Source: Clostridia bacterium
GTDB lineage: Bacteria; Bacillota; Clostridia; Oscillospirales; Acutalibacteraceae
Direction of reading: 5' to 3'
NCBI GenBank assembly: GCA_017454565.1
Contig: JAFTCS010000303.1
Coordinates: 1 to 6,634 of the forward strand
DNA: 6,634 nucleotides
Within the stretch, counting starts at the first letter, position 1, and the number at the start of each line of letters is the position of its first letter. The notes under the pieces are model-generated. The model was not told the origin of the DNA and made no database searches. It saw nothing but the letters and a program-made list of their open reading frames with translations. A program made the position numbers and the translations under genes. Positions 1 to 6,188 of this stretch are shown one piece after another.

Positions 1-22
1 AATTCATCCCCTTGCCGGGCTT

Positions 23-120
23 AAATGATAAAGTGTTTCGCCGTCTGCGGACGGCGAGTCAGGAGGGACTTTTGCGGAAAAGTCCCTCCCGACACCCACC
101 GAAAACGCTGTTTATCATTT
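23..120. repeat. Palindromic intergenic element with two internal hairpins
   Basis: The outer arms AAATGATAAA (23-32) and TTTATCATTT (111-120) are perfect complements. The pairing continues inward, after a small bulge, between about 33-38 and 103-108. Inside lie two perfect hairpins: 38-45 with 50-57 (8 bp, loop TGCG, a UNCG-type tetraloop) and 62-73 with 78-89 (12 bp, loop GCGG). The whole can be drawn as a three-way junction in RNA or a cruciform in DNA. No U-run follows either inner hairpin, so they are poor terminators. Hairpins of similar style recur at 6530-6634, which suggests a dispersed repeat family (MITE-like or REP-like). Family membership is inferred, not checked. Confidence 0.6.
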
Positions 121-123
121 TCA

Positions 124-141
124 GAGTTTCACGGATTCAGG
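124..141 (+). repeat. Copy of an intergenic repeat also found after the PH-domain gene
   Basis: The 18 bases GAGTTTCACGGATTCAGG match the reverse complement of 4479-4496 at 17 of 18 positions. Their last 12 bases, plus one upstream T (13 in all, 129-141), are repeated exactly at 4535-4547. The copy abuts the palindromic element at 23-120 and lies just upstream of the ppk1 promoter. It is probably part of the same dispersed intergenic repeat. Confidence 0.55.
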
Positions 142-203
142 AAATATTATAAATATTATAAATGTCAAAAGTTCTTGCCAATTTTGAAATAATTTGTTAT
201 AAT
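142..203 (+). promoter_or_regulatory. Sigma-A promoter of ppk1 with AT-rich upstream element
   Basis: The -35 box TTGCCA (175-180) is separated by exactly 17 bases from the -10 box TATAAT (198-203). The bases before the -10 (TGT, 195-197) make it an extended -10. Upstream, AAATATTAT is repeated in tandem (142-150 and 151-159), an AT-rich stretch at the position of an UP element. Transcription would begin near 210, giving a leader of about 60 bases before the ppk1 start. A small palindrome (GGTAGTACC, 211-219) sits at the predicted transcript start and could be an operator, but this is weak. Confidence 0.8.
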
Positions 204-253
204 GTGCTCAAGGTAGTACCGCATACATATAGTTCGGCCTGATTGACAAAAGT

Positions 254-259
254 GAGAGG
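254..259 (+). promoter_or_regulatory. Ribosome binding site deciding the ppk1 start
   Basis: GAGAGG at 254-259 is the only Shine-Dalgarno-like site before ppk1. It directly abuts the in-frame TTG at 260, which is too close to be used with it. The second in-frame TTG at 269 is 9 bases away, a normal spacing. The TTG at 269 is therefore preferred, removing three residues from the longest reading frame. Confidence 0.7.
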
Positions 260-268
260 TTGATAACT

Positions 269-2665
269 TTGAGTGATAAGAAAAAAGACGACAACAGCGA
301 CCTTCCCGAAAAAACAACTTCAAAAACCGGCAGGAAAGCCGGAACATCCAAAAACGAAAAACCGGAAAATAACGAAAAGCATGCAAAGACGGAATACGAC
401 GTGAAACCGGAGCCTGCCGAAAAGTCAAAAAAACCCGATAAACACCGCAAGCAGGAAAAATCCGCAAAGAGTGAAAAGCAGCCCAAGACCGTAAAGGGCA
501 AGGACAGCAAAAGAAACGCCGCCCTTACCCCGGTAAAGCTTTATTCTCCTGCGGAATTTCCTTTCCATAACCGCGAGCTGAGCTGGCTTGATTTCAACAG
601 CCGTGTGCTGGAGGAAGCCTTTGAAAAGGATAATCCTGTGCTTGAAAGGGTGAAATTCCTTTCGATAACCGCGTCTAATCTGGACGAATTCTTTATGGTG
701 CGCGTTGCGGGTGTAATGGACAGGATGCACTCCAAGGCAACGGCGCCGGATGATTCGGGCATGACCCCGACGCAGCAGTTCCAGTTCCTCAGCGAAAGGA
801 TACACGAGTTTGCAAAAAAACAGTATTCGTGCCTGCGCCGCTCCATAATTCCGGCACTGAAAAAGCACAAGCTGCGTTTTCTCTCCATAAGCGACCTGAA
901 CAAGACCCAGAAACAGCAGGTGGATGAGCATTTCGACAAGTTCCTTTTCCCGGTGCTGACGCCTCTTGCCGTGGATACCTCGCGCCCGTTCCCGCTGCTT
1001 GCAAACAAAAGCCTGAATATCGCAGTGCGTTTGCAGCGTGACGGCGAGGATATATTCGCGGTGGTGCAGGTGCCCTCGATAATCCCAAGATATTTCGAGG
1101 TCAAAGCCGAGCAGGGCAGAGCCTTCGTTCTGCTTGAGGATATTATAATAAGCCGTCTTGCCGATCTTTTTGAGCTGTACGCTATACAGGCCTACTGCCC
1201 GTTCCGCATAACAAGAGACTCCGACCTTGACATAGACGAGGATGCCGACGACCTTTTAGTGGAGATCGAACACTCACTGAAAAAACGTCAGCGCGGCGAC
1301 CCTGTGCGCCTTGAACTGATCTCAAAATGCGACGGCGCTCTCAAACAGTTCCTTGTTGACATGCTCGGCGTCGAGGATCCTGAGATATACGAGGTTTCCG
1401 GACCGCTTGACCTTACATTCTTCTCGAAGTTCGGAGGACTGGACGGCATGGACGACCTTCGTTTTGCGCCTATCGTTCCGGTAAACCCGCCTGCCGATCT
1501 TTTCGGATATGAGGATATTTTCGAGGCAATACGCGCCAAGGACAGGATGGTCCATCATCCCTACGAGAGCTTCGACAGTGTTGTGAAGTTCATAAATCAG
1601 GCGGCAAACGATAACGACGTTCTCGCCATAAAGCAGACCCTCTACCGCGTAAGCGGAAATTCCCCCATCATTGCCGCGCTGATAAAGGCCGCCGAAAACG
1701 GCAAGCAGGTAACCGTACTGGTGGAGCTTAAAGCGCGCTTCGACGAGGAGAACAATATCGGCTGGGCGAAAAAGCTTGAAAAAGCCGGATGTCACGTTAT
1801 CTATGGCCTTGCCGGTCTGAAGACCCACTGCAAGATACTTTTGGTTGTGCGCCGCGAACAGGACGGCATACGCAGATATCTGCACATGGGTACGGGAAAC
1901 TACAACGACATTACGGCGCGTTTCTATACCGACATAGGAATGTTTACCTGTGACGAGCGTTTCGGAGAGGACGCCTCCTCATTGTTCAACGTCATTACAG
2001 GATATTCAACACCGCCGGTCTACAACAAAATGAAAGTGGCGCCCACAGGTCTGAGAAAGTTCTTCGTTGAGATGATAGAGCGCGAGACCGAGAACGCCCG
2101 CGCAGGACTTCCGTCGGGCATAACCGCAAAGGTGAATTCCCTTGTTGACCCTGAGATCATCCGCCTGCTGTACAAGGCGTCGCAGGCAGGAGTGAAGATC
2201 ACCCTTATAGTGCGCGGAATATGCTGTCTGGTGCCCGGAGTAAAGGGTATCAGCGAGAATATACTTGTGCGCAGCATAATCGGACAGCTTTTAGAGCACA
2301 GCCGTATTTTCATCTTTGAAAACGGCGGCTCAAGAGAAATATACATGGGCTCCGCCGACTGGATGCCCAGAAACCTTGACAAGCGTGTGGAGCTGGTGTT
2401 CCCCATAGAGGATCCGAACCTGAAGGAGCGCGCCTTCGGTATAATGAACCGCATGCTTAAAGACGTGCTGAACACCAGGATACAGCGTGCCGACACCTCT
2501 TACGAGCTGCTTGACCGACGGGGTAAAAAGGTGCATAACTGTCAGCAGGAATTCTATGATGAGGCGAAAAAGGCTCTTGCCGCAAAACGCATAATCGACC
2601 GCGAGGAAAAGCAGTTCCGGCCCCTGACCGGAAAGGACAAGGGTCTGCCTGAGGAAAACGATTAA
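269..2665 (+). CDS. ppk1: Polyphosphate kinase 1 (PPK1) with Lys-rich N-terminal tail
   Basis: PPK1 reversibly transfers the ATP gamma-phosphate onto inorganic polyphosphate, through a phosphohistidine. The product is 798 residues from the TTG at 269, versus roughly 690-720 for typical PPK1. The excess is an N-terminal tail (about residues 1-95) rich in Lys, Glu, Asp and Ser. The conserved core opens with NRELSWLDF at 101-109 and SNLDEFFMVR soon after. The C1 catalytic half starts near HHPYESF (429) and contains LKTHCK, whose His520 matches the autophosphorylated His435 of E. coli PPK, then MGTGNYND. The C2 half has LLEHSR (His677, matching E. coli His592) and SADWMPRNLDKR. All key residues seem intact, with no frameshift. 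A strong promoter lies at 175-203, and pfk follows 113 bases downstream with no terminator visible between. Identity is certain; the role of the tail is unknown. Confidence 0.97.
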   Translation: MSDKKKDDNSDLPEKTTSKTGRKAGTSKNEKPENNEKHAKTEYDVKPEPAEKSKKPDKHRKQEKSAKSEKQPKTVKGKDSKRNAALTPVKLYSPAEFPFHNRELSWLDFNSRVLEEAFEKDNPVLERVKFLSITASNLDEFFMVRVAGVMDRMHSKATAPDDSGMTPTQQFQFLSERIHEFAKKQYSCLRRSIIPALKKHKLRFLSISDLNKTQKQQVDEHFDKFLFPVLTPLAVDTSRPFPLLANKSLNIAVRLQRDGEDIFAVVQVPSIIPRYFEVKAEQGRAFVLLEDIIISRLADLFELYAIQAYCPFRITRDSDLDIDEDADDLLVEIEHSLKKRQRGDPVRLELISKCDGALKQFLVDMLGVEDPEIYEVSGPLDLTFFSKFGGLDGMDDLRFAPIVPVNPPADLFGYEDIFEAIRAKDRMVHHPYESFDSVVKFINQAANDNDVLAIKQTLYRVSGNSPIIAALIKAAENGKQVTVLVELKARFDEENNIGWAKKLEKAGCHVIYGLAGLKTHCKILLVVRREQDGIRRYLHMGTGNYNDITARFYTDIGMFTCDERFGEDASSLFNVITGYSTPPVYNKMKVAPTGLRKFFVEMIERETENARAGLPSGITAKVNSLVDPEIIRLLYKASQAGVKITLIVRGICCLVPGVKGISENILVRSIIGQLLEHSRIFIFENGGSREIYMGSADWMPRNLDKRVELVFPIEDPNLKERAFGIMNRMLKDVLNTRIQRADTSYELLDRRGKKVHNCQQEFYDEAKKALAAKRIIDREEKQFRPLTGKDKGLPEEND

Positions 2666-2778
2666 AACAGGAAATTCCTTCCATAGAATATTGCATAAAT
2701 GATTGTAATATCCGTGAATATGATGTAAAATTATAATAATATAATAAATTCAAAAAACAGAAAAGGAGTGTATCATCA

Positions 2779-3858
2779 ATGAAAAGAGTTGGCGTTCTCA
2801 CAAGCGGCGGCGACTGTCAGGGGCTTAACTCCGCAATACGAGGACTTGCAAAGGGTCTTTATGAGTATTACGGAAAAAACGTGGAGATCTACGGCATTAT
2901 TGACGGCTACCGCGGACTTATCTACGGCGAGTACCGTCTGATGAAGCCCGAGGATTTCTCGGGCATCCTGACAAGGGGCGGCACCATTCTGGGCACATCA
3001 AGACAGCCGTTCAAGCTCATGCGTGTGGTGGATGACGAAACAAGTATCGACAAGGTCGCGGAAATGAAGAAGCACTATGCTCAGATGAAGCTGGACTGTC
3101 TGGTAGTGCTGGGCGGCAACGGTACGCACAAAACTGCAAACATGCTCTCTGAGGAAGGTCTTAACGTAGTCACCATGCCCAAGACCATCGACAATGATAT
3201 CTGGGGTACGGATGTTACTTTTGGTTATCAGAGCGCTGTTGATATTGCCACCAATGTTATAGACTGCATCCACACTACGGCCACATCTCACGGAAGAGTT
3301 TTCATTGTTGAGTGCATGGGTCACAAGGCGGGCTGGCTGACACTTAACGCAGGTATCGCAGGCGGCGCAGACGTCATACTCATCCCCGAGATACCATACG
3401 ATATAAACAAGGTCATTGACTGCATAAAGAACCGCACCAAGGCAGGCAAGACCTTCTCCATACTTGCGGTCGCCGAGGGCGCCATATCCAAGGAGATCGC
3501 AGAGATGCCCAAGAAGCAGAAAAAGGAAGCAATGGCCAACCTTATGTATCCTTCCATCTCCTACAAGATCGCTCACGAGATAGAGGAGGCCACCGGTCAG
3601 GAGACCAGAGTGACAGTGCCCGGTCATTTCCAGAGAGGCGGCAGCCCTGACGCTTACGACCGTTTTATCACGACTCTCTTCGGCGCAGCGGCGGCAAAGC
3701 TCATCATCAAGGAAAAGTACGGCTTTATGACAGGCATGGTCAACGGCAAGATAGTGCCCGTTCCGCTTTCCGAGGTTGCCGGCAAGCTCAAAGAGGTGCC
3801 CGCAAACAGCAAGGTAGTAAAGGCGGCAAAGGAGATCGGCATCTGTTTCGGCGACTGA
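2779..3858 (+). CDS. pfkA: 6-phosphofructokinase family (PfkA-type, mixed ATP/PPi signature)
   Basis: Phosphorylates fructose 6-phosphate to fructose 1,6-bisphosphate in glycolysis; cytosolic. The 359-residue length fits the family. Residue numbers run 11 above E. coli PfkA. TSGGDCQGLNSAIRG opens the N-terminal fold. The catalytic motif is PKTIDND with Asp138 (E. coli Asp127) as base and Asp140. Substrate residues Arg173, Glu233, Arg277, His283 and Arg286 (E. coli 162, 222, 243, 249, 252) are present. Donor-specificity positions are mixed: Gly115 (E. coli 104) is the ATP-type residue, whereas Lys135 (E. coli 124) is the residue typical of PPi-dependent enzymes. The usual Mg-binding Asp103 is Asn114 (motif GGNGT). 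The donor may be ATP or PPi/polyphosphate; sequence alone does not decide. The AAGGAG-like site at 2763-2768 is 10 bases before the ATG. It lies between ppk1 and a structured leader. Confidence 0.93.
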   Translation: MKRVGVLTSGGDCQGLNSAIRGLAKGLYEYYGKNVEIYGIIDGYRGLIYGEYRLMKPEDFSGILTRGGTILGTSRQPFKLMRVVDDETSIDKVAEMKKHYAQMKLDCLVVLGGNGTHKTANMLSEEGLNVVTMPKTIDNDIWGTDVTFGYQSAVDIATNVIDCIHTTATSHGRVFIVECMGHKAGWLTLNAGIAGGADVILIPEIPYDINKVIDCIKNRTKAGKTFSILAVAEGAISKEIAEMPKKQKKEAMANLMYPSISYKIAHEIEEATGQETRVTVPGHFQRGGSPDAYDRFITTLFGAAAAKLIIKEKYGFMTGMVNGKIVPVPLSEVAGKLKEVPANSKVVKAAKEIGICFGD

Positions 3859-3882
3859 TGATTCCATTGTGCAGGCAGATCA

Positions 3883-4006
3883 TATAGTAGACGACAAAAA
3901 TATTCTTACTTAGAGTGATATCCGAAGGGGTGTGGTGGGCGACCGGAAAGCCCCAACAATCATCTGATGATTTATCAAAGTATAAATAATAATGTCGTTT
4001 ACTATA
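3883..4006 (+). ncRNA. Candidate structured leader RNA (riboswitch-like), class unassigned
   Basis: The RNA starts 24 bases after the pfk stop. P1 pairs 3883-3896 with 3993-4006: 14 uninterrupted base pairs with a single G-U. Moving inward, 3901-3904 pairs with 3985-3988, 3907-3911 with 3978-3982, then a four-base AGAG bulge (3912-3915), then 3916-3920 with 3973-3977. The GC-rich tip has GGGG 3927-3930 with CCCC 3951-3954, and TCCG 3921-3924 can pair with CGGA 3944-3947, which together would form an H-type pseudoknot. A small hairpin 3958-3962/3968-3972 is also possible. I do not recognise the motif as any riboswitch, ribozyme or T-box family I know. It lies in the leader of the PH-domain gene and is followed by alternative hairpins over that gene's ribosome binding site. 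The helices are seen directly; function is inferred. Confidence 0.55.
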
Positions 4007-4011
4007 AAATA

Positions 4012-4061
4012 CGCAGTCTTTCGGATGACATGACGAAAGGAAGGCTGTGACATCCGGGAGG
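4012..4061 (+). promoter_or_regulatory. Two mutually exclusive hairpins over the PH-gene ribosome binding site
   Basis: Hairpin A pairs 4012-4017 with 4044-4049 and 4018-4023 with 4034-4039, with a four-base bulge at 4040-4043 and a ten-base loop. Hairpin B pairs 4020-4027 with 4051-4058 and can continue past one A-A mismatch to 4029-4032/4046-4049. The two share bases 4020-4023 and 4046-4049, so they cannot coexist. B pairs the first three bases of the Shine-Dalgarno site GGGAGG (4056-4061), whereas A leaves it free. This is the layout of a translational on/off switch next to the structured RNA at 3883-4006. Confidence 0.45.
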
Positions 4062-4068
4062 TATATTT

Positions 4069-4473
4069 ATGGCAGAACAGGACAATGATCTCATAATGAG
4101 AGAACGCAAGAGATGGGGGTTCTTCGGTATCCCCTGGACATTCACAAAATATTCATTGAAAAAGAAAAAGCTGGTTATCGAGACAGGTCTTTTCAGGAGT
4201 GTTGAAGACGAGATACTTCTGTACAGGATCGTGGACATCACATATTCAAGGGCGCTTTTCCAGAAGCTTTTCAAGCTGGGCACCATAGTCATCCACGCAA
4301 GGGACAAGACCAACCCTGTGCTGGTCATCAAGAACATAAAGCATTCAAGGGAGTTCAAGGATAAGCTTTCGGAGATGGTGGAGCAGGATCGTATCCGCAT
4401 GAAGATGCGCCAGAGCGAATTTGTAGACGCCGGCATGCCCGACCTCGAGGACTACGCTTCGGATGATTTTTAA
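4069..4473 (+). CDS. Small soluble bacterial PH-domain protein (bPH2/YdbT-like)
   Basis: The 134-residue product has the pattern of bacterial pleckstrin-homology domains of the DUF304/YdbT group: an early WTFTKYSL strand, a basic KKKK turn, LVIETGLF, then DEILLYRIVDIT, FKLGTIVIHAR and a closing strand-helix (LVIKNIKHSREFKDKL), spanning about residues 16-104. The tail (105-134) is charged and ends acidic. There is no signal peptide or membrane segment, unlike many YdbT relatives, so it is probably cytosolic or peripheral. GGGAGG (4056-4061) lies 7 bases before the ATG. It follows pfk on the same strand across a 210-base structured spacer, and a terminator ends the unit downstream. The biological role of these small proteins is not known; ligand or lipid binding cannot be claimed here. 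Confidence 0.75.
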   Translation: MAEQDNDLIMRERKRWGFFGIPWTFTKYSLKKKKLVIETGLFRSVEDEILLYRIVDITYSRALFQKLFKLGTIVIHARDKTNPVLVIKNIKHSREFKDKLSEMVEQDRIRMKMRQSEFVDAGMPDLEDYASDDF

Positions 4474-4478
4474 TAAAA

Positions 4479-4547
4479 CCTGAATCAGTGAAACTCAAAT
4501 AGAAAAAATAGCTGAAAGCAGGATAAACAGGCTCTCACGGATTCAGG
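4479..4547. repeat. Imperfect inverted repeat sharing arms with the left-end repeat
   Basis: The arms 4479-4491 (CCTGAATCAGTGA) and 4535-4547 (TCACGGATTCAGG) are complementary at 12 of 13 positions and enclose 43 A-rich bases. The left arm, extended to 4496, matches the reverse complement of 124-141 at 17 of 18 positions. The structure sits between the PH-domain stop and the terminator and is not followed by a U-run, so it is not itself an obvious terminator. It looks like a small dispersed palindromic repeat. Confidence 0.55.
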
Positions 4548-4555
4548 TAAAACAA

Positions 4556-4591
4556 AAAGGTCAGTGCCCATTCTTGCGGGTACTGACCTTT
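4556..4591. terminator. Bidirectional rho-independent terminator between convergent genes
   Basis: The stem pairs 4556-4569 with 4578-4591: 14 pairs with one G-U on the + strand, around an eight-base loop. Read on the + strand it ends in a short U-rich stretch (CCTTTATT). Read on the minus strand it is followed by a better U-tract (complement of 4550-4558). It ends the PH-domain transcript and lies three bases beyond the comM stop, so it serves both converging units. Confidence 0.9.
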
Positions 4592-4593
4592 AT

Positions 4594-6123
4594 TCATTTC
4601 CCATTCCAGTATTTTCTGTCAAGAGTGCGGTACTGTATCGCTTCAAGAAGATGTGCGCGGCCTATGGTCTTGCTGCCGGCCATGTCGGCTATGGTGCGGG
4701 CAATTTTGAGCAGCTTGCTTACTCCGCGGGCGGAAAACCCGAAAACATCAAAGGCCTTTTCAATAACCGCGTTTGCGTCATTATCCAGTACGCAGAATTC
4801 GTTCATGCGGTGCGGCGTGATGCGGGCGTTGCAGGTGATGTCCGTACCCTTGAATCGCTCGGTCTGTATATGACGGGCAGCGTCAACACGCTCCTTTATC
4901 TCGGCTGAGGTCTCCTGCTTGCGGGTGTCTGCAAATGAAGTGTAATCCATGGGCATGACCTCAACATGCAGATCTATCCTGTCAAGCAGAGGGCCGGATA
5001 TTCTGGCAAGATACTTTTTGACCATCTGCTGTGTGCAGGTGCATTTCTTGGAGGGATGTCCGTAATAACCGCAGGGGCAGGGATTCATGGCGGCAACGAT
5101 CATAACGGAACACGGATATGTCACGGTGGCGTTTGCTCTGGAAATAGTCACGGTGCCGTTTTCGATGGGCTGGCGCAGAAGCTCCATGGAGCGCCGCCCG
5201 AATTCCGGCAGCTCGTCAAGAAAAAGTACCCCGTTATGGGCAAGGGAAAGCTCGCCGGGATGGGGAATAGTGCCGCCGCCGCTTAGTCCGGCAGGAGAAG
5301 CGGTATGATGCGGGTTCCGGAAAGGCCTTATGGTTATCAGGGGCATTTCCTTGGTGAGCAGTCCTGCAATGGAGTGTATTTTGGTAGTTTCGATCATCTC
5401 GTCAAAGGTCATGTCGGGCAGAATCGTGGGGAGTCTGTTTGCAAGCATGCTTTTGCCTGTTCCCGGACTTCCTATGAAAAGCAGGTTGTGCCCTCCGCAG
5501 GCGGCGATCTCCAGGGCGCGCTTGGCTTTCATCTGCCCCTTGACGTCGGAAATGTCGGTTTCGTACAGCATTTCGGAAGGCTTTGGAAGGATCTTCGGTA
5601 CGGGGTCTATTATTTTATTGTTCCTCAGGTGCATTACAAGCTCCAGAGCGTTCTTTACGGGAATTATGTCAATGTCCTGCACCACAGCTGCTTCGGCGGC
5701 GTTTTCGGCAGGAACATAGAATTTCTTCATTCCAAGGCGCCTTGCTTCGATCGCCATTGGCAGTATGCCGTTGACAGGCCGCAGCTCACCGCCTAAAGAA
5801 AGCTCTCCGATAAAGGCGGAGTCGCCGACGTCGGCGTTCACACAGCCGGCCGCAACAAGCACCGAGAGCATTATGGGAAGATCATAAAGGGTACCGGACT
5901 TCTTTACATCGGCGGGTGCAAGGTTCACGACCACTTTGCAGCAGGGGAACTCGAAACCGCTGTTCTTTATGGCAGACCTTACCCTGTCGCGGGATTCCCT
6001 GACGGCAAGATCAGGCATGCCCACAACGTCAAAGCTGCTTATTCCTCTGGACATGTCCGTTTCCACACGCACCTCGTAAGCGTCCATGCCAAACAGCCCC
6101 ATGCTTTTTACCTGTACAACCAT
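4594..6123 (-). CDS. comM: ComM/YifB-family Mg-chelatase-like AAA+ ATPase
   Basis: ComM forms hexameric AAA+ motors; in Vibrio and relatives it drives branch migration during natural transformation. The firmicute YifB role is less clear. The product is 509 residues, normal for the family. Order: an N-terminal Lon-protease-like ChlI domain (about 1-165, with SRGISSFDVVGMPDLAVRES), an AAA+ core (about 190-390) and the C-terminal Mg-chelatase domain (about 395-505, with SARGVSKLLKIARTIAD). Walker A is GSPGTGKS at 218-225, Walker B is GVLFLDE ending at Glu304. Four Cys (349, 351, 361, 363) form the usual CPC...CTC zinc-like cluster, and RISGPLLDRID follows. Start choice: an upstream in-frame TTG at 6132 touches the AAAGGCGG site (6133-6140), while the ATG at 6123 lies 9 bases away and restores the usual N-terminus. 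It is convergent with the PH-domain gene and has its own promoter. It appears intact. Confidence 0.96.
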   Translation of the reverse strand: MVVQVKSMGLFGMDAYEVRVETDMSRGISSFDVVGMPDLAVRESRDRVRSAIKNSGFEFPCCKVVVNLAPADVKKSGTLYDLPIMLSVLVAAGCVNADVGDSAFIGELSLGGELRPVNGILPMAIEARRLGMKKFYVPAENAAEAAVVQDIDIIPVKNALELVMHLRNNKIIDPVPKILPKPSEMLYETDISDVKGQMKAKRALEIAACGGHNLLFIGSPGTGKSMLANRLPTILPDMTFDEMIETTKIHSIAGLLTKEMPLITIRPFRNPHHTASPAGLSGGGTIPHPGELSLAHNGVLFLDELPEFGRRSMELLRQPIENGTVTISRANATVTYPCSVMIVAAMNPCPCGYYGHPSKKCTCTQQMVKKYLARISGPLLDRIDLHVEVMPMDYTSFADTRKQETSAEIKERVDAARHIQTERFKGTDITCNARITPHRMNEFCVLDNDANAVIEKAFDVFGFSARGVSKLLKIARTIADMAGSKTIGRAHLLEAIQYRTLDRKYWNGK

Positions 6124-6159
6124 GCAGACCAACCGCCTTTCTATGCTTTCTGATATATA

Positions 6160-6188
6160 ATTTTATCACAACAGTTGTGTTTTGACAA
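6160..6188 (-). promoter_or_regulatory. Sigma-A promoter of comM
   Basis: On the minus strand TTGTCA (complement of 6183-6188) and TAAAAT (complement of 6160-6165) are separated by exactly 17 bases. Transcription would begin near 6153, giving a leader of about 30 bases containing the AAAGGCGG ribosome binding site. The spacer is almost filled by a perfect palindrome (6167-6179), indicating repression. Confidence 0.7.
6167..6179. promoter_or_regulatory. Palindromic operator within the comM promoter spacer
   Basis: CACAAC-A-GTTGTG is a perfect 13-base palindrome lying between the -35 and -10 boxes of comM. A protein bound here would block RNA polymerase. One half-site with its flank (AGTTGTGT, 6173-6180) recurs exactly at 6232-6239, 59 bases upstream of comM's promoter, consistent with a second weaker or half operator. 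The regulator is unknown and not encoded in this window. Confidence 0.55.

Noticed and set aside
3..152. Open + strand frame running through the left palindromic element
   Set aside because: It has no start inside the window, its content is dictated by the hairpins and it reads like translated repeat DNA; no protein family is recognisable.
2691..2745. Promoter between ppk1 and pfk (TATAAT at 2732-2737 and 2740-2745)
   Set aside because: Two -10-like words exist in AT-rich DNA, but no -35 lies at 16-18 bases (TTGTAA at 2703 is 23 bases from the nearer one). A separate pfk promoter is possible but not supported.
2998..3867. 289-residue antisense reading frame opposite pfk
   Set aside because: The + strand clearly encodes PFK with conserved active-site residues; the antisense translation is Cys/His-rich with no family pattern and no ribosome binding site was evident.
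3858..3887. Nine-codon upstream ORF overlapping the pfk stop
   Set aside because: Its ATG overlaps the stop (TGATG), but it has no clear ribosome binding site and no leader-peptide residue bias, so it is probably chance.
3921..3954. Resemblance of the GC-rich leader tip to ZTP or SRP RNA motifs
   Set aside because: Short shared words only; the conserved ZTP core and the SRP tetraloop/asymmetric-loop sequence are not present, and the gene context does not fit.
3964..3979. Hammerhead-ribozyme-like CTGATGA
   Set aside because: The required GAAA and the flanking three-helix arrangement are absent; the bases fit better in the leader's hairpins.
5305..5796. 163-residue + strand frame inside comM
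   Set aside because: It lies wholly opposite an intact ComM coding sequence and has no recognisable domains.
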